Positions 1 to 10,062 are shown, counted from the first letter of the stretch. The stretch: 64,000 nucleotides of DNA from Pseudomonas sp. AB6 (GCF_034314105.1 NZ_JAVIWJ010000001.1:3453501-3517500), one strand, 5' to 3'. Translations and numbers: made by a program. Notes: a model not told the origin generated them from the letters alone.

Positions 1-3000
1 CTGCGCCGCATATTCTGGTGACTACTCCCGAATCGCTTTACGTGCTGCTGAGTTCAGACTCGGGGCGACGCATGCTGTCCAGCACCCGCACGGTAATTGT
101 CGATGAAATCCATGCCATTGCATCGAGCAAACGCGGTAGCCACTTGGCGCTGAGTCTGGAGCGTTTACAAGCCCTGTGCGACAAACATGGGGGTAGCAAT
201 GGTGAGCAACTGCTGCGCATCGGTTTGTCCGCCACGCAAAAACCCATCGAACAGGTGTCCAGATTTCTGGTGGGCAGCGATCCGCTAAAACGACCCTGTG
301 CCATCGTCGACATCGGCCACGCCCGACCACGGGATCTGGCGATTGAAGTACCGCCCGTGCCGTTGGGTGCAGTGATGGCCAACGACGTGTGGGAGTTGGT
401 GTATGACCGGCTCGCGCAGTTGGCCCGAGAACATCGAACCACGCTGATTTTCGTCAACACCCGGCGCCTGGCCGAGCGTTTGGCCCGACATTTAAGTGAT
501 CGACTGAGCAAAGACGCGGTCGCCGCACACCACGGCAGCTTGGCGAAAGAACAACGTCTGGACGCCGAACAACGGCTCAAACGCGGCGAACTACAGGTGT
601 TGATTGCCACGGCCTCGCTGGAACTGGGGATTGATATTGGCGACGTCGATTTGGTCTGTCAGATTGCCTCGCCGCGTTCCATTGCTGCATTCCTGCAAAG
701 AGTCGGTCGTTCTGGGCATCAGGTCGGGGGCACCCCCAAAGGTCGGTTATTCGTCACTTCACGCGATGACTTGATCGAATGCACCGCGCTGCTCGATTGC
801 GTGCGCCGTGGCGAACTGGACACGCTGCTGATACCCAAAGCACCGCTGGACGTGGTGGCGCAACAAATCATCGCCGAGGTCAGTTGCGAGGAATGGCAAG
901 AACAGGCGTTGCTGGACATGATTCGTCAGGCATCACCCTATGCAGACTTCGATGACGCGCACTTTCAAGCGCTGCTGCGAATGCTCGCCGAAGGCTACAG
1001 CGGTCGCCAGGGCGTGCGCGGCGCTTACCTGCATCGCGACGCACTGACCCGCAGCTTGCGCGGGCGCCGGGGCAGCAAACTGACGGCCGTCACTAGCGGC
1101 GGCACGATTCCGGATAACGCCGATTACAGCGTCATTCTTGAACCACAGGCATTGAATATCGGCACGGTGAACGAAGACTTTGCCGTGGAGAGTATTGCAG
1201 GCGACGTGTTCCAACTGGGCAATACGTCGTATCGAATTCTGCGAGTGGAGACTGGCCGGGTACGGGTTGAGGATGCCCACGGTCAATCGCCGACCATTCC
1301 CTTTTGGCTCGGTGAGGCGCCGGGCCGTAGCGCAGAGTTGTCCTCGGCGGTGGCGCGTCTGCAAGCCCACATTGATGAACTGCTCGGCGCCAGCCTCGGC
1401 GATTTACAACCCTGTATCGACTGGTTGATGGACACCTTGGGACTGGACTTGGCCAGCGCTGAACAACTGGTGGATTATCTGGCGCGGACACGGCTGGCGC
1501 TTGGCGCGCTGCCGTCCCAGGACACCTTGTTGATGGAACGCTTTTTCGACGAGTCGGGCGGCACGCAACTGATCATCCACACCCCGTTCGGTAGCCGGAT
1601 CAACCGTGCCTGGGGCCTGGCGTTGCGCAAACGCTTTTGCCGCACCTTCAATTTCGAGCTGCAAGCGGCGGCCAGTGAAGACGCCATCGTGCTGTCGTTA
1701 TCCACCAGCCACAGTTTCGAGCTCGACGACGTCTGGCGTTACATCAAGGCCCACAGCGGCGAACATTTGCTGATTCAAGCGCTGCTGGATGCGCCATTGT
1801 TTGGTGTGCGTTGGCGCTGGAATGCCGGTACAGCGCTGGCTCTGCCCCGTTTCAGCGGCGGGCGAAAGGTGGCGCCACAGCTGCAACGGATGAAAAGCGA
1901 AGACTTGATTGCCACGGTGTTTCCCGATCAGATTGCCTGCCTGGAAAACGTAGTCGGCGAGCGTGACATTCCCGACCATCCGCTGATTGAGCAAACCCTC
2001 GACGATTGCCTGCACGAAGCCATGGATTGCGAAGGCTGGCTAACACTGCTGCGGCGCATGGAAAGCGGCGACGTGCGCTTGATCAGTCGGGATTTGCCCG
2101 CGCCCTCACCATTGGCGGCGGAAATCCTCAATGCACGGCCGTTTGCATTTCTCGACGACGCGCCGCTGGAAGAGCGTCGCACCCATGCAGTGCTCAATCG
2201 GCGCTGGAGTGATCCGAGTTCCACCGACGATCTCAGCGCACTGGACGCCGACGCGATTAGCGCCGTTGGCGCAGAAGCCTGGCCACAACCGCACACTCTG
2301 GATGAAATGCACGAAGCGCTGATGACCCTCAGTTGCGTCAGCGGCGCCGAACTTCGTGAGCACCCGCATTGGTTAGCGTGGCTGGAAGTCTTGGCCAAGA
2401 GTGGCCGCGCCAGCCGTTTGCAGGTTAGCCCGGATAACGCGTTGTGGTTCGCTATTGAACGCCTGACGTGTTTGCGCGCTGTTTATCCAGAGGCGCAAAT
2501 GCACCCGTCATTAGAGCCATTAGCAGGCTTTGATGATCCATGGGACGCAGACGAGGCCACCATAGAAATCGTCCGCGCGCGCCTTGCCGGTTTTGGACCG
2601 TTGTCGCTGGCGGCGATTGCCGAGCCGCTGGCCTTGTCCGCCGCCCGAGTGAGTCAGGCACTGGCGCGACTCGAAACCAACGGCTATGTGCTGCGCGGTC
2701 GCTTCAGCCCCGGCGCAGTCGGCGATCAATGGTGCGAGCGGCATTTGTTGGCGCGCATTCATCGCTACACGGTGAAACGCCTGCGACGGGAAATCGAGCC
2801 AGTTTCATTGCAGGATTACATGCGGTTTTTATTTGATTGGCAGCATCTGTCCAGCGTCACCCGCAGCCAAGGTAAAGCCGCACTGCCGGAGGTGGTCGAA
2901 CAGCTCGAAGGTTATTCGGCGGCGGCCGGGGCCTGGGACAGCGATATTCTCCCGGCGCGGCTCAAGGACTATTCACTGTTGTGGCTCGATGAGCTGTGTC

Positions 3001-3917
3001 GGTCGGGCAAAACAGTGTGGACACGTTTGGCCCCGCGCAACAAAACCGCTGCCTCAGCGCTGCGCAGTACGCCCATCGTGTTGTTGCCCCGGCGCCATGT
3101 GAATCTGTGGAGCGAACTCACCGAACAGCCATCACCCTCTGAGCTGTCGTTGCGCGGCCAAAAAGTCCACGCGGCATTGGTCAGCCACGGGGCGCTGTTT
3201 TTCGATGAGCTGGTTCAAGAAGCCCATTTGCTGCGCAGCGAATTGGAGACCGCGCTGCAGGAATTGGTCGGCGCCGGACTGGTAAACGCCGACAGCTTTG
3301 CCGGGCTGCGGGCGCTGATCACGCCGGCCAGTAAACGCTCGGCCCACACCAGCCGACGCAACCGTGGCGCTTTTATCGGTGGTATGGACGATGCCGGGCG
3401 CTGGGCGTTGCTGCGTCGTGTACCGGCTTCGGTGGACAGCGAAACCCTAAAGCAAAAACAAACAGCAGCGGCGACGCTGGAACATGTAGCCATGACCCTG
3501 CTGCGACGTTACGGCGTGGTGTTCTGGCGGATGCTGGAACGTGAAGCGGATTGGTTACCCAACTGGCGAGAATTACTGCGCACCTTCCACCGATTAGAAG
3601 CCCGGGGTGAAATTCGCGGCGGTCGGTTTATCAGCGGGTTGGCGGGCGAGCAGTTTGCGTTGCCAGAAGCCATCCCGCTGCTGCGAGAGATTCGGCGGCG
3701 GCCGCTGGATGGCAGCTTGATCCGCCTCTGCGGCGCTGACCCGCTGAATCTGGTCGGCACCCTGCTCCCCGGCCAAAAAGTCCCGGCGTTGGTAGGTAAC
3801 CGGCTGGTGTACCGCGATGGTATTCCGGCAGCCGCGATCATCGCCGGGAAACCGCAGTATTGGCTGGAGCTGGAACCACAAGCTGCGGCGCTGCTTAGGG
3901 ATCGGTTGCTGCATTGA
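1..3917 (+). CDS. lhr: Lhr-type large ATP-dependent helicase (5' end outside window)
   Basis: The open frame is already running at position 3 (first codons read APHILVTTPESLY), so the start lies upstream; the GTG at 18 is internal. About 1304 residues are visible. Superfamily 2 helicase motifs are present: motif Ib TTPESLY, the DEIH Walker B box in VIVDEIHAI, motif III GLSATQ, and motif VI QRVGRSGHQ. A very long C-terminal part with winged-helix-like segments follows, as in Lhr proteins of about 1400-1540 residues. Lhr family members are 3'-5' DNA/RNA helicases involved in DNA repair and RNA handling. Walker A is outside the window. The gene ends in TGA and is followed by a REP element. Family assignment is firm; the cellular role is inference. 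Confidence 0.9.
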   Translation, partial: APHILVTTPESLYVLLSSDSGRRMLSSTRTVIVDEIHAIASSKRGSHLALSLERLQALCDKHGGSNGEQLLRIGLSATQKPIEQVSRFLVGSDPLKRPCAIVDIGHARPRDLAIEVPPVPLGAVMANDVWELVYDRLAQLAREHRTTLIFVNTRRLAERLARHLSDRLSKDAVAAHHGSLAKEQRLDAEQRLKRGELQVLIATASLELGIDIGDVDLVCQIASPRSIAAFLQRVGRSGHQVGGTPKGRLFVTSRDDLIECTALLDCVRRGELDTLLIPKAPLDVVAQQIIAEVSCEEWQEQALLDMIRQASPYADFDDAHFQALLRMLAEGYSGRQGVRGAYLHRDALTRSLRGRRGSKLTAVTSGGTIPDNADYSVILEPQALNIGTVNEDFAVESIAGDVFQLGNTSYRILRVETGRVRVEDAHGQSPTIPFWLGEAPGRSAELSSAVARLQAHIDELLGASLGDLQPCIDWLMDTLGLDLASAEQLVDYLARTRLALGALPSQDTLLMERFFDESGGTQLIIHTPFGSRINRAWGLALRKRFCRTFNFELQAAASEDAIVLSLSTSHSFELDDVWRYIKAHSGEHLLIQALLDAPLFGVRWRWNAGTALALPRFSGGRKVAPQLQRMKSEDLIATVFPDQIACLENVVGERDIPDHPLIEQTLDDCLHEAMDCEGWLTLLRRMESGDVRLISRDLPAPSPLAAEILNARPFAFLDDAPLEERRTHAVLNRRWSDPSSTDDLSALDADAISAVGAEAWPQPHTLDEMHEALMTLSCVSGAELREHPHWLAWLEVLAKSGRASRLQVSPDNALWFAIERLTCLRAVYPEAQMHPSLEPLAGFDDPWDADEATIEIVRARLAGFGPLSLAAIAEPLALSAARVSQALARLETNGYVLRGRFSPGAVGDQWCERHLLARIHRYTVKRLRREIEPVSLQDYMRFLFDWQHLSSVTRSQGKAALPEVVEQLEGYSAAAGAWDSDILPARLKDYSLLWLDELCRSGKTVWTRLAPRNKTAASALRSTPIVLLPRRHVNLWSELTEQPSPSELSLRGQKVHAALVSHGALFFDELVQEAHLLRSELETALQELVGAGLVNADSFAGLRALITPASKRSAHTSRRNRGAFIGGMDDAGRWALLRRVPASVDSETLKQKQTAAATLEHVAMTLLRRYGVVFWRMLEREADWLPNWRELLRTFHRLEARGEIRGGRFISGLAGEQFALPEAIPLLREIRRRPLDGSLIRLCGADPLNLVGTLLPGQKVPALVGNRLVYRDGIPAAAIIAGKPQYWLELEPQAAALLRDRLLH

Positions 3918-3931
3918 AGCCTCACCGCGCC

Positions 3932-3956
3932 CTTCGCGAATGAATTCGCTCCCACC
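3932..3956. repeat. REP-like palindromic repeat
   Basis: Contains GCGAAT-GA-ATTCGC, a perfect 6-bp inverted repeat followed by TCCCACC. This is the form of the short REP elements scattered between genes in P. fluorescens and P. syringae genomes. It sits between the convergent helicase and channel genes, where REPs usually lie. The rest of the 87-base gap shows nothing else. Confidence 0.6.
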
Positions 3957-4004
3957 AAAACCGTGGTGCAGCCACTGTTCCCTACAGACTCTTGCGAAGG
4001 CGGT

Positions 4005-6251
4005 TTATACGGTCGGCGCCGGGCTCTCCGATCCGTCGCCATTGGTCACCGTAGGTTTGGCGAGCGCCGGTTGTTCTTCAACGCCAGGCTCACGTTGGGG
4101 GCTCATGACCATCTGTGGATAAGTTTGGGCAAAATGCACATTCGAGGTTTTATCCACAAGCTTTTTCAACCGCTCGTTGAACGCACGGCTCACGCCATAT
4201 TGCCCGCCCGAAACGGTGCGGAATTGCGCAGTCAATACGACGCCATTGAGGTCCATGCGGTCCAGACCGAACACTTCCAACGGCCCTTGCAGATTGCTGC
4301 TGAGCAACAAGTCATCACTGATGGAGCTACCCGCCTCGCGAATCAACGCCATGGCCGAATCGATGTCGGTGTCATACGTGAACTGCACGGCAAAAAACGC
4401 GTAGGCGAATTGCCTGGATTGGTTGGTCACCGCCTTAATCTGTCCAAACGGCACCGAATGCACAAACCCTTTGCCGTCGCGCAAGCGCAGGGTGCGAATG
4501 GTCAAGCTTTCAACGGTTCCGGAGTGCCCGGAATCCAGGACTACCCAATCGCCGATGGAAATGGTGTCTTCGATGATGATGAACAATCCGGTGATCACGT
4601 CTTGAACCAGTTGCTGCGAACCAAAACCGATGGCTAAGCCGACTACACCGGCACCGGCCAGAAGGGGCGCGACGTTAATTCCGAGATTGGCCATGGTGGT
4701 GATCGCACATATCACCAGCAGAATGATTTTTATCGCGTTGCGCAACAGCGGCAAAATGGTTTTTATCCGGGTGCTGGGCTGATGCGAAGAGCGTTTGTTC
4801 ATCGGCGGCTTTAGGGCTTCCTGAATCGCCGTATCGAGGATTACCCACAGCAACCAGGTGACCAGGAAGATCAGACCAATCCGACTCAGAGAATCACTGA
4901 TAGCTCGGCCAACGGTATTGCCTTGAGCAAACTCCAGCAGCGAAAAACCCCAAATACGCGCCAACACTTCAATAAACGTCACCGCCAATGCGATGCGCAG
5001 CACTGCATGCAGCAGGCTTAGTAAACGAGTTTTATACACATGATCGTTGCGATCATTTGTCTGCAACGGTTTGAACAGGTGCTGAAACACCGTGCTCAAA
5101 AACACGGTGGAAATCAATAGGACGGTGGTCAGTAATGCACAGCGCAGAGCCTTTTGGCTGTCTTGGCCAGCGCCAATCAGGTGGATCGCCGAGACCAGAA
5201 TCATCAACAGAATCGGCAGGTACCATACGCTGGAAAATATGTTCAGAGACTCTTGCAGCGCAGGTTGCCGCAAGCGGCCCGCCAACGAACGATCGCGAAT
5301 CAAGTGCGCAACCGGGCGCCGTAATTTGATTACCAGCATGCAAAACACTACCGACGCAAACAGCCCGGTGAACACCGCGATGCTACTGGTGATATTGCTG
5401 CCCAACTGACGAGAGATCTGCGGGCTGGTCAGCGCATCGCTCAGCGCCGCGAGAAAGCCAATCAAGAATAGGGGTCGTGGACTGTATTGGCGGATGATGC
5501 GCACCGCAACGCGCTTGTGTCCGGCGTTGAACATCACGATGACGCACAGGATCACTGACGTCGAGACGATGCCGCTGCTGGTGGCATAGGCGAAGCACAG
5601 CGCCAAAGCCCGACCTACTGAAGCTTGCAGAAAATGGCTGACGTATAACGTCAACGGCAGGCTGATCACCGCAGGTAATGTGTACGCCAGCAAGTAGCTC
5701 AGCAGTGCTTGCGGACGGTATCGCGTGGCAAGGAATCGGTGCTGGTTGAGGCGCGCGGTAAAGAAGCGTCCTGTCAGCAAAAGCATCACAAACGCGCCCA
5801 TCCACACCGCCGAGAGCACCAGAAAGTCACCGGCGATGCTGACCTTCGAGCGCGAGGTACGCTGATTCACCAGAACATCTATTTCATCGGCGGCGCGATC
5901 TGCTCGCAAGCGCCAAGCGTCAATCAGGTTGTTGTCCAGATCAATATTATTTTGGACGTTATCGATGCTGGAGCTTATGGCCCCCAACAAACCACCCTGC
6001 ACCAGGATCTCAGGTTTGGCGGGAATCGCTACGGGAGCGACAGGTACGGGTATAGCCGCAGCAGGAGTAGCCGGGGCGGTCTTTGGTGCGGCGGGTGCTG
6101 CCGGTGCAGTGGTGGCTGCATCAGCTGCCGTGGCGGGCGTTGCAATCCCCACAGCATCAAGTACAAACCCCGGAAGTTCAGCAGCCTGCACGTTGAAAAT
6201 ACCCGCGCAGAACAGAATGCACATCAGCGAAATGGTCTTGAACTTCAACAA
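4005..6251 (-). CDS. MscS-family mechanosensitive channel, YbiO-like
   Basis: The 748-residue protein has an N-terminal signal peptide (MLKFKTISLMCILFCAG then VQAA), a low-complexity Ala/Pro/Thr segment at about residues 38-80, many hydrophobic helices, and near residues 525-560 the MscS pore helix LLAGAGVVGLAIGFGSQQLV. The beta domain after it contains GDWVVLDSGHSGTVE. The C-terminal tail is Pro-rich. Length, layout and tail match E. coli YbiO (about 740 residues), an inner-membrane channel opened by membrane tension during hypo-osmotic shock. Start: TTG at 6251, preceded by GGAGG at 10 nt; a second TTG follows directly. It is transcribed alone. Family is certain; YbiO as closest relative is from memory of the sequence. 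Confidence 0.88.
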   Translation of the reverse strand: MLKFKTISLMCILFCAGIFNVQAAELPGFVLDAVGIATPATAADAATTAPAAPAAPKTAPATPAAAIPVPVAPVAIPAKPEILVQGGLLGAISSSIDNVQNNIDLDNNLIDAWRLRADRAADEIDVLVNQRTSRSKVSIAGDFLVLSAVWMGAFVMLLLTGRFFTARLNQHRFLATRYRPQALLSYLLAYTLPAVISLPLTLYVSHFLQASVGRALALCFAYATSSGIVSTSVILCVIVMFNAGHKRVAVRIIRQYSPRPLFLIGFLAALSDALTSPQISRQLGSNITSSIAVFTGLFASVVFCMLVIKLRRPVAHLIRDRSLAGRLRQPALQESLNIFSSVWYLPILLMILVSAIHLIGAGQDSQKALRCALLTTVLLISTVFLSTVFQHLFKPLQTNDRNDHVYKTRLLSLLHAVLRIALAVTFIEVLARIWGFSLLEFAQGNTVGRAISDSLSRIGLIFLVTWLLWVILDTAIQEALKPPMNKRSSHQPSTRIKTILPLLRNAIKIILLVICAITTMANLGINVAPLLAGAGVVGLAIGFGSQQLVQDVITGLFIIIEDTISIGDWVVLDSGHSGTVESLTIRTLRLRDGKGFVHSVPFGQIKAVTNQSRQFAYAFFAVQFTYDTDIDSAMALIREAGSSISDDLLLSSNLQGPLEVFGLDRMDLNGVVLTAQFRTVSGGQYGVSRAFNERLKKLVDKTSNVHFAQTYPQMVMSPQREPGVEEQPALAKPTVTNGDGSESPAPTV

Positions 6252-6285
6252 AACTCTGGCCCCTCCAACGTTTGATACACCCGTG

Positions 6286-6340
6286 AATGTGAAGCACTTT
6301 GGAACTGATCGATATTAGCTCGCCAAGTTCGGTTCACATT
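6286..6340. promoter_or_regulatory. inverted repeat upstream of the molybdopterin oxidoreductase gene
   Basis: Arms AATGTGAA (6286-6293) and TTCACATT (6333-6340) are exact inverted copies 39 bases apart in the 229-base gap between two divergent genes. This could be a paired regulator site or chance. No clear sigma-70 boxes were seen nearby. Confidence 0.25.
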
Positions 6341-6480
6341 GCTTATGGTCATGCAGCTTTCGAAAAAACAGGCTCTATCGCCGTCCGTAAGCAGCTGCGA
6401 ACCTTTTGCCGCGTCGGCTCGTCGTAGCTTGATAACGCTGAAGTTGTAACAGCATTACGGTCTGGTCGAGGTGACATTCA

Positions 6481-8832
6481 ATGCTTATTCATCCCAAAGC
6501 ACGTTATAAGCCCTACGAATCATCGTCTGGGGGCTGGGGCTCAGCAAAATCGGTGATGGAAATTCTCTGGCGTGAGCAAGCACTCGCCAAGGCGCCCAGC
6601 GCACTGTTTAAACAAAACAAGCCCGGCGGATTTGCGTGCGTCAGTTGTGCGTGGGCCAAACCCGGGAAACCGCATCATCTGGAGTTTTGTGAAAACGGTG
6701 CTAAAGCCACCGCTTGGGAGTTGACCTCGCTCAAAACCAGCCCCGAGTTTTTTAAGCGGCATACGGTCAGCGAACTGCTGCAATGGGCCGATTACGACCT
6801 CGAACAGCACGGACGTCTGACTCATCCGCTACGTTATGACCGCACCAGTGATAAATACCTGGAAACCACTTGGGAAGAAGCCTATCGCGAGATCGGCGCG
6901 CAACTGCGGGCCATGGACCCTGAAAGCGTAGTGTTTTATGCCTCGGGCCGCGCCTCGCTGGAAACATCGTTCATGTATCAGCTGTATGCCCGGGCTTATG
7001 GCAGCAACAACCTGCCCGACAGCTCAAACATGTGCCACGAAAGCACTTCAGTAGGTTTGCAAGAAAGTATTGGAGTCCCGGTCGGGACGGTAACGCTGGC
7101 GGATTTCGAGTTAACGGACTGCATCTTTTTCTTCGGCCAAAACGTTGGCAGCAATAGCCCGCGCATGCTTCACCCGTTACAGGAGGCGCGCAAGCGGGAC
7201 GTGCCAATTATCACCTTCAACCCCCTACGCGAGCGTGGACTGGAGCGCTTCGTCAATCCGCAATCGCCCATTGAAATGCTCGGTCCTGAATCCACCGTCA
7301 TTAGCACCCAATACCATCAGGTAGCCATTGGCGGCGACACCGCCGCCGTGATGGGTATCGCCAAAGCGTTGTTTGAGATGGACAAAGCGGCGCTGATCAA
7401 GGGCGAACCGGGGGTCATTGATCAAGCGTTTATCGCCGAGCACACCGAAGGTTTTAACGAGTTTGCCGTCGCCGCTCGCGGCTGCGATTGGAGCGCCCTG
7501 GAAGCCCGTGCCGGGCTTTCGCGCTCGGCGATGGAGGCGGCGGCCACGGTGTACGCCCGCAGCCAACGCACGATGTTCGTGTATGGAATGGGCCTGACTC
7601 AGCATCGCCACGGCGTGGAAAACGTGCAGATGCTGGTCAACCTCCTGCTGCTGCGCGGCAACATTGGCAAACCCGGTGCCGGCATTTGCCCAGTGCGTGG
7701 GCATTCGAACGTGCAAGGTCAGCGCACGGTTGGCATCACCGAGGATCCGAAAAAAGTCCCTGTGGATAAGATCGAAGCGCTGTTCGGTTTCCACGTACCG
7801 GAGAAAAAGGGCCTGTGCACGGTGGATGCCTGCGAGGGCATTCTCGACGGCAGCGTGCGTGGCTTCATCGGTCTGGGCGGTAATTTCCTGCGCGCGGTTC
7901 CCGATACCTCGCGCATGGAACCCGCTTGGGGAAACTTGCAGTTAAATGTACAAATTGCGACCAAGCTCAATCGCACTCACTTGGTGACCGGCAAACAGAA
8001 TTGGCTGCTGCCGTGTTTGGGCCGAATCGAAATCGATCGGCAAAACGGCAAGGCCCAGGCTTACAGCACAGAAGACAGTACCGGGTGTATCCACGGCTGG
8101 TGGGGCAATAGCGAGCCAGCGAGCGAACACCTTCGATCAGAAACAGCGATCATTGCCGGATTGGCTGTCGCAACGTTGTATGGCATTGAACGTGTCGACT
8201 GGGACGCGTGGCGCGGCGACTACGCGAAGATCCGCTTAGCTATTGCTGAAATTTATCCAGAAATATTTCACGACATGGAAACCCGAATGTGGGAACCCGG
8301 TGGCTTTCACCGGCCTATTGCGGCAGCCGAGCGAAAGTGGAAAACCCCCAGCGAATGCGCGCAGTTCATTGTCCCGAAGAGCTTGGACGAAAATACCGAC
8401 GTCAGTCCCGGACTCCAGCGGCGCGACGTTCTGCAACTGATGACGCTGCGCAGCAATGATCAATTCAACACCACAATTTATGGCTATGAAGACCGCTTCC
8501 GAGGAATAAGTGGCACTCGCAAAGTGATCTTCATGAACCGAAACGACATCGTACGTTTAGGGTTCGTCGTCGGGGACTGGGTCATGCTCACCACGGCTGT
8601 CGAGCTGGAAGTAATTCGGGAAGCAGGACCGATGCAAATTGTCGCGTATGACATTCCCGAAGGCTGCAGCGCGGGCTATTACCCGGAATGTAATCCACTG
8701 GTTCCACTCTGGCACCATGCCGAGCGAAGCAAAGTGCCGGCTGCGAAATCAGTGCCTATTACCCTGCGCAAAACCAAACCGGAGCCTGAAGACCTTGAAC
8801 ATGCGGTGCCGGACAAGGACCAGATTCATTGA
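6481..8832 (+). CDS. FdhF/YdeP-family molybdopterin oxidoreductase
   Basis: The 783-residue protein has the YdeP/FdhF-like layout. N-terminal cysteines C53-x2-C56-x13-C70 lie in the family motif ending FCENGAKATAWE. A cysteine at residue 185 (SSNMCHES) sits where E. coli FdhF has selenocysteine and would ligate molybdenum. A central bis-MGD domain and a C-terminal beta-barrel (from about residue 680) follow. Only three of the four usual Fe-S cysteines are evident, so the cluster type is uncertain. Relatives are called formate dehydrogenase-like, and E. coli YdeP is linked to acid resistance; the true substrate is unknown. The ATG at 6481 has GAGGTG 7 nt upstream. No fdhD or partner subunit lies beside it, but moaA and mobA for its cofactor are 1.4 kb downstream. 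Confidence 0.9.
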   Translation: MLIHPKARYKPYESSSGGWGSAKSVMEILWREQALAKAPSALFKQNKPGGFACVSCAWAKPGKPHHLEFCENGAKATAWELTSLKTSPEFFKRHTVSELLQWADYDLEQHGRLTHPLRYDRTSDKYLETTWEEAYREIGAQLRAMDPESVVFYASGRASLETSFMYQLYARAYGSNNLPDSSNMCHESTSVGLQESIGVPVGTVTLADFELTDCIFFFGQNVGSNSPRMLHPLQEARKRDVPIITFNPLRERGLERFVNPQSPIEMLGPESTVISTQYHQVAIGGDTAAVMGIAKALFEMDKAALIKGEPGVIDQAFIAEHTEGFNEFAVAARGCDWSALEARAGLSRSAMEAAATVYARSQRTMFVYGMGLTQHRHGVENVQMLVNLLLLRGNIGKPGAGICPVRGHSNVQGQRTVGITEDPKKVPVDKIEALFGFHVPEKKGLCTVDACEGILDGSVRGFIGLGGNFLRAVPDTSRMEPAWGNLQLNVQIATKLNRTHLVTGKQNWLLPCLGRIEIDRQNGKAQAYSTEDSTGCIHGWWGNSEPASEHLRSETAIIAGLAVATLYGIERVDWDAWRGDYAKIRLAIAEIYPEIFHDMETRMWEPGGFHRPIAAAERKWKTPSECAQFIVPKSLDENTDVSPGLQRRDVLQLMTLRSNDQFNTTIYGYEDRFRGISGTRKVIFMNRNDIVRLGFVVGDWVMLTTAVELEVIREAGPMQIVAYDIPEGCSAGYYPECNPLVPLWHHAERSKVPAAKSVPITLRKTKPEPEDLEHAVPDKDQIH

Positions 8833-8871
8833 GATTCCTACGGACATTTTAGTTCTACTACTTGACCAAGG

Positions 8872-8885
8872 AGAACGATCGTTCT
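8872..8885. promoter_or_regulatory. 14-bp perfect palindrome, candidate TetR operator
   Basis: AGAACGATCGTTCT equals its own reverse complement and ends 12 bases before the ATG of the TetR-type gene, just after the oxidoreductase stop codon. TetR dimers bind palindromes of about this size, often at their own start. Autoregulation is inference. Confidence 0.5.
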
Positions 8886-8897
8886 ACCATCCCCAAC

Positions 8898-9461
8898 ATG
8901 AACACACAGCCCCATTCAGATATCCGCGACACCGTTCTTAAAACAGCAGAACAACTTATTTACCAACATGGAATTCACGCCACCGGCATGGACCTGCTGG
9001 TGAGAACCTCGGGGGTCTCGCGCAAAAGTATTTATCGGTACTTCGGCACCAAAGATGACATCGCGGCTCACGCGTTAATGGCCCGAGATATTCGCTGGAT
9101 GGCGTGGTTCAGGACTGAAGTCGATAAAGCCCCCACTCCCGAGGCCCGTATTCTCAATCTGTTTACAGTGCTTAAAGGCTGGTTTCTCAGCGATGGCTTT
9201 CGTGGCTGCGCCTTCATCAATACCGCAGGTGAAGTCGGTGACCCTACCGACCCTGTTCGTTTGATTGCCAAAGAACACAAACAGAAGTTGCTGGATTACA
9301 CGCTGGAACTATGTGGAGCGCTGGCGGTGGTTGCCCCTATAACTTTGGCCAAACAACTGCTGATATTGATGGATGGCGCAATTACCGTGGCGCGTGTCAT
9401 GGGCGATCCGACCTCGGCAGATAACGCGCGTGACATTGCTCGACGTCTGCTGGATACCTGA
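8898..9461 (+). CDS. TetR/AcrR-family transcriptional regulator
   Basis: With the ATG at 8898 the protein has 187 residues. Residues 10-56 form the TetR DNA-binding domain, with the helix-turn-helix ending in [18 protein letters not shown]. The ligand domain contains the [10 protein letters not shown] motif common in one TetR subgroup. The start is uncertain: no good ribosome binding site precedes ATG 8898, and an AAGGAG at 8868 is too far away. An upstream TTG at 8862 would add 12 residues but would place the palindrome inside the coding region. The gene sits between the YdeP-type oxidoreductase and a DUF1348 gene, all on the plus strand, and probably controls one or both. The effector is unknown. 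Confidence 0.88.
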   Translation: MNTQPHSDIRDTVLKTAEQLIYQHGIHATGMDLLVRTSGVSRKSIYRYFGTKDDIAAHALMARDIRWMAWFRTEVDKAPTPEARILNLFTVLKGWFLSDGFRGCAFINTAGEVGDPTDPVRLIAKEHKQKLLDYTLELCGALAVVAPITLAKQLLILMDGAITVARVMGDPTSADNARDIARRLLDT

Positions 9462-9471
9462 TGCCAAACAG

Positions 9472-9494
9472 AATTTGGAGGCCTCCTCCAATTT
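9472..9494 (+). terminator. small hairpin between tetR-type and DUF1348 genes
   Basis: TTGGAGG and CCTCCAA (9475-9481 and 9485-9491) pair around a 3-base loop and are followed by ATTTGC. This is a weak terminator or pause candidate; the T-run is poor and the downstream gene has its own good ribosome binding site. Confidence 0.25.
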
Positions 9495-9531
9495 GCTAAA
9501 CCGGCATGCGTTTTTAACTGGAGACCTAGTA

Positions 9532-10008
9532 ATGCCTAACGCCGAAACTCGTCCACCGTTACCTCCGTTTACCCGCGAGTCTGCCACGTTGAAAGTTCGC
9601 TTGGCTGAAGATGGCTGGAACGGCCGCGACCCGGAAAAAGTCTCGCTGGCTTACACCCTTGATACCAAATGGCGTAATCGAGCGGAGTTCGCCGTTAACC
9701 GCGAAGAAGCCAAGGGGTTTTTGACTCGCAAATGGGCTAAGGAGCTGGATTATCGCTTGATCAAGGAACTGTGGGCCTTCACTGATAATCGTATTGCGGT
9801 GAGGTACTCCTACGAATGGCATGACGACTCAGGTAATTGGTTTCGCTCATACGGTAACGAAAACTGGGAGTTTGCTGAGAACGGTTTGATGGCTAATCGA
9901 TTTGCGTGCGTCAACGACATGCCGATTAAAGAGTCCGAACGCAAATTCCATTGGCCGCTGGGCCGCCGTCCAGACGATCACCCAAGCCTCTCCGACCTCG
10001 GCCTATAG
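9532..10008 (+). CDS. DUF1348 (SnoaL/NTF2-like) protein
   Basis: The 158-residue product starts at ATG 9532 with GGAG about 9 nt upstream; the open frame runs further 5' without a better start. The sequence ([20 protein letters not shown] early, then [38 protein letters not shown]) is that of DUF1348 proteins, which have a small NTF2-like fold. The biochemical role is unknown. Genes of this family often stand next to TetR regulators, as here, which suggests control by that TetR protein. No signal peptide is visible, so it is probably cytoplasmic. Confidence 0.85.
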   Translation: MPNAETRPPLPPFTRESATLKVRLAEDGWNGRDPEKVSLAYTLDTKWRNRAEFAVNREEAKGFLTRKWAKELDYRLIKELWAFTDNRIAVRYSYEWHDDSGNWFRSYGNENWEFAENGLMANRFACVNDMPIKESERKFHWPLGRRPDDHPSLSDLGL

Positions 10009-10045
10009 CGCGCAGCATCGGCTGTAGCCAACACGGAGGCTGGTC

Positions 10046-10062
10046 GATAGATGCCATCTATC
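10046..10062. promoter_or_regulatory. inverted repeat upstream of moaA
   Basis: GATAGAT-GCC-ATCTATC is a perfect 7-bp inverted repeat with a 3-base spacer, 118 bases before moaA. A second imperfect one (ATCAA, TAGCTA core, TTGAT) follows at about 10070-10086. A regulator site or a small leader hairpin is possible. It does not resemble the Moco riboswitch. Confidence 0.25.
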
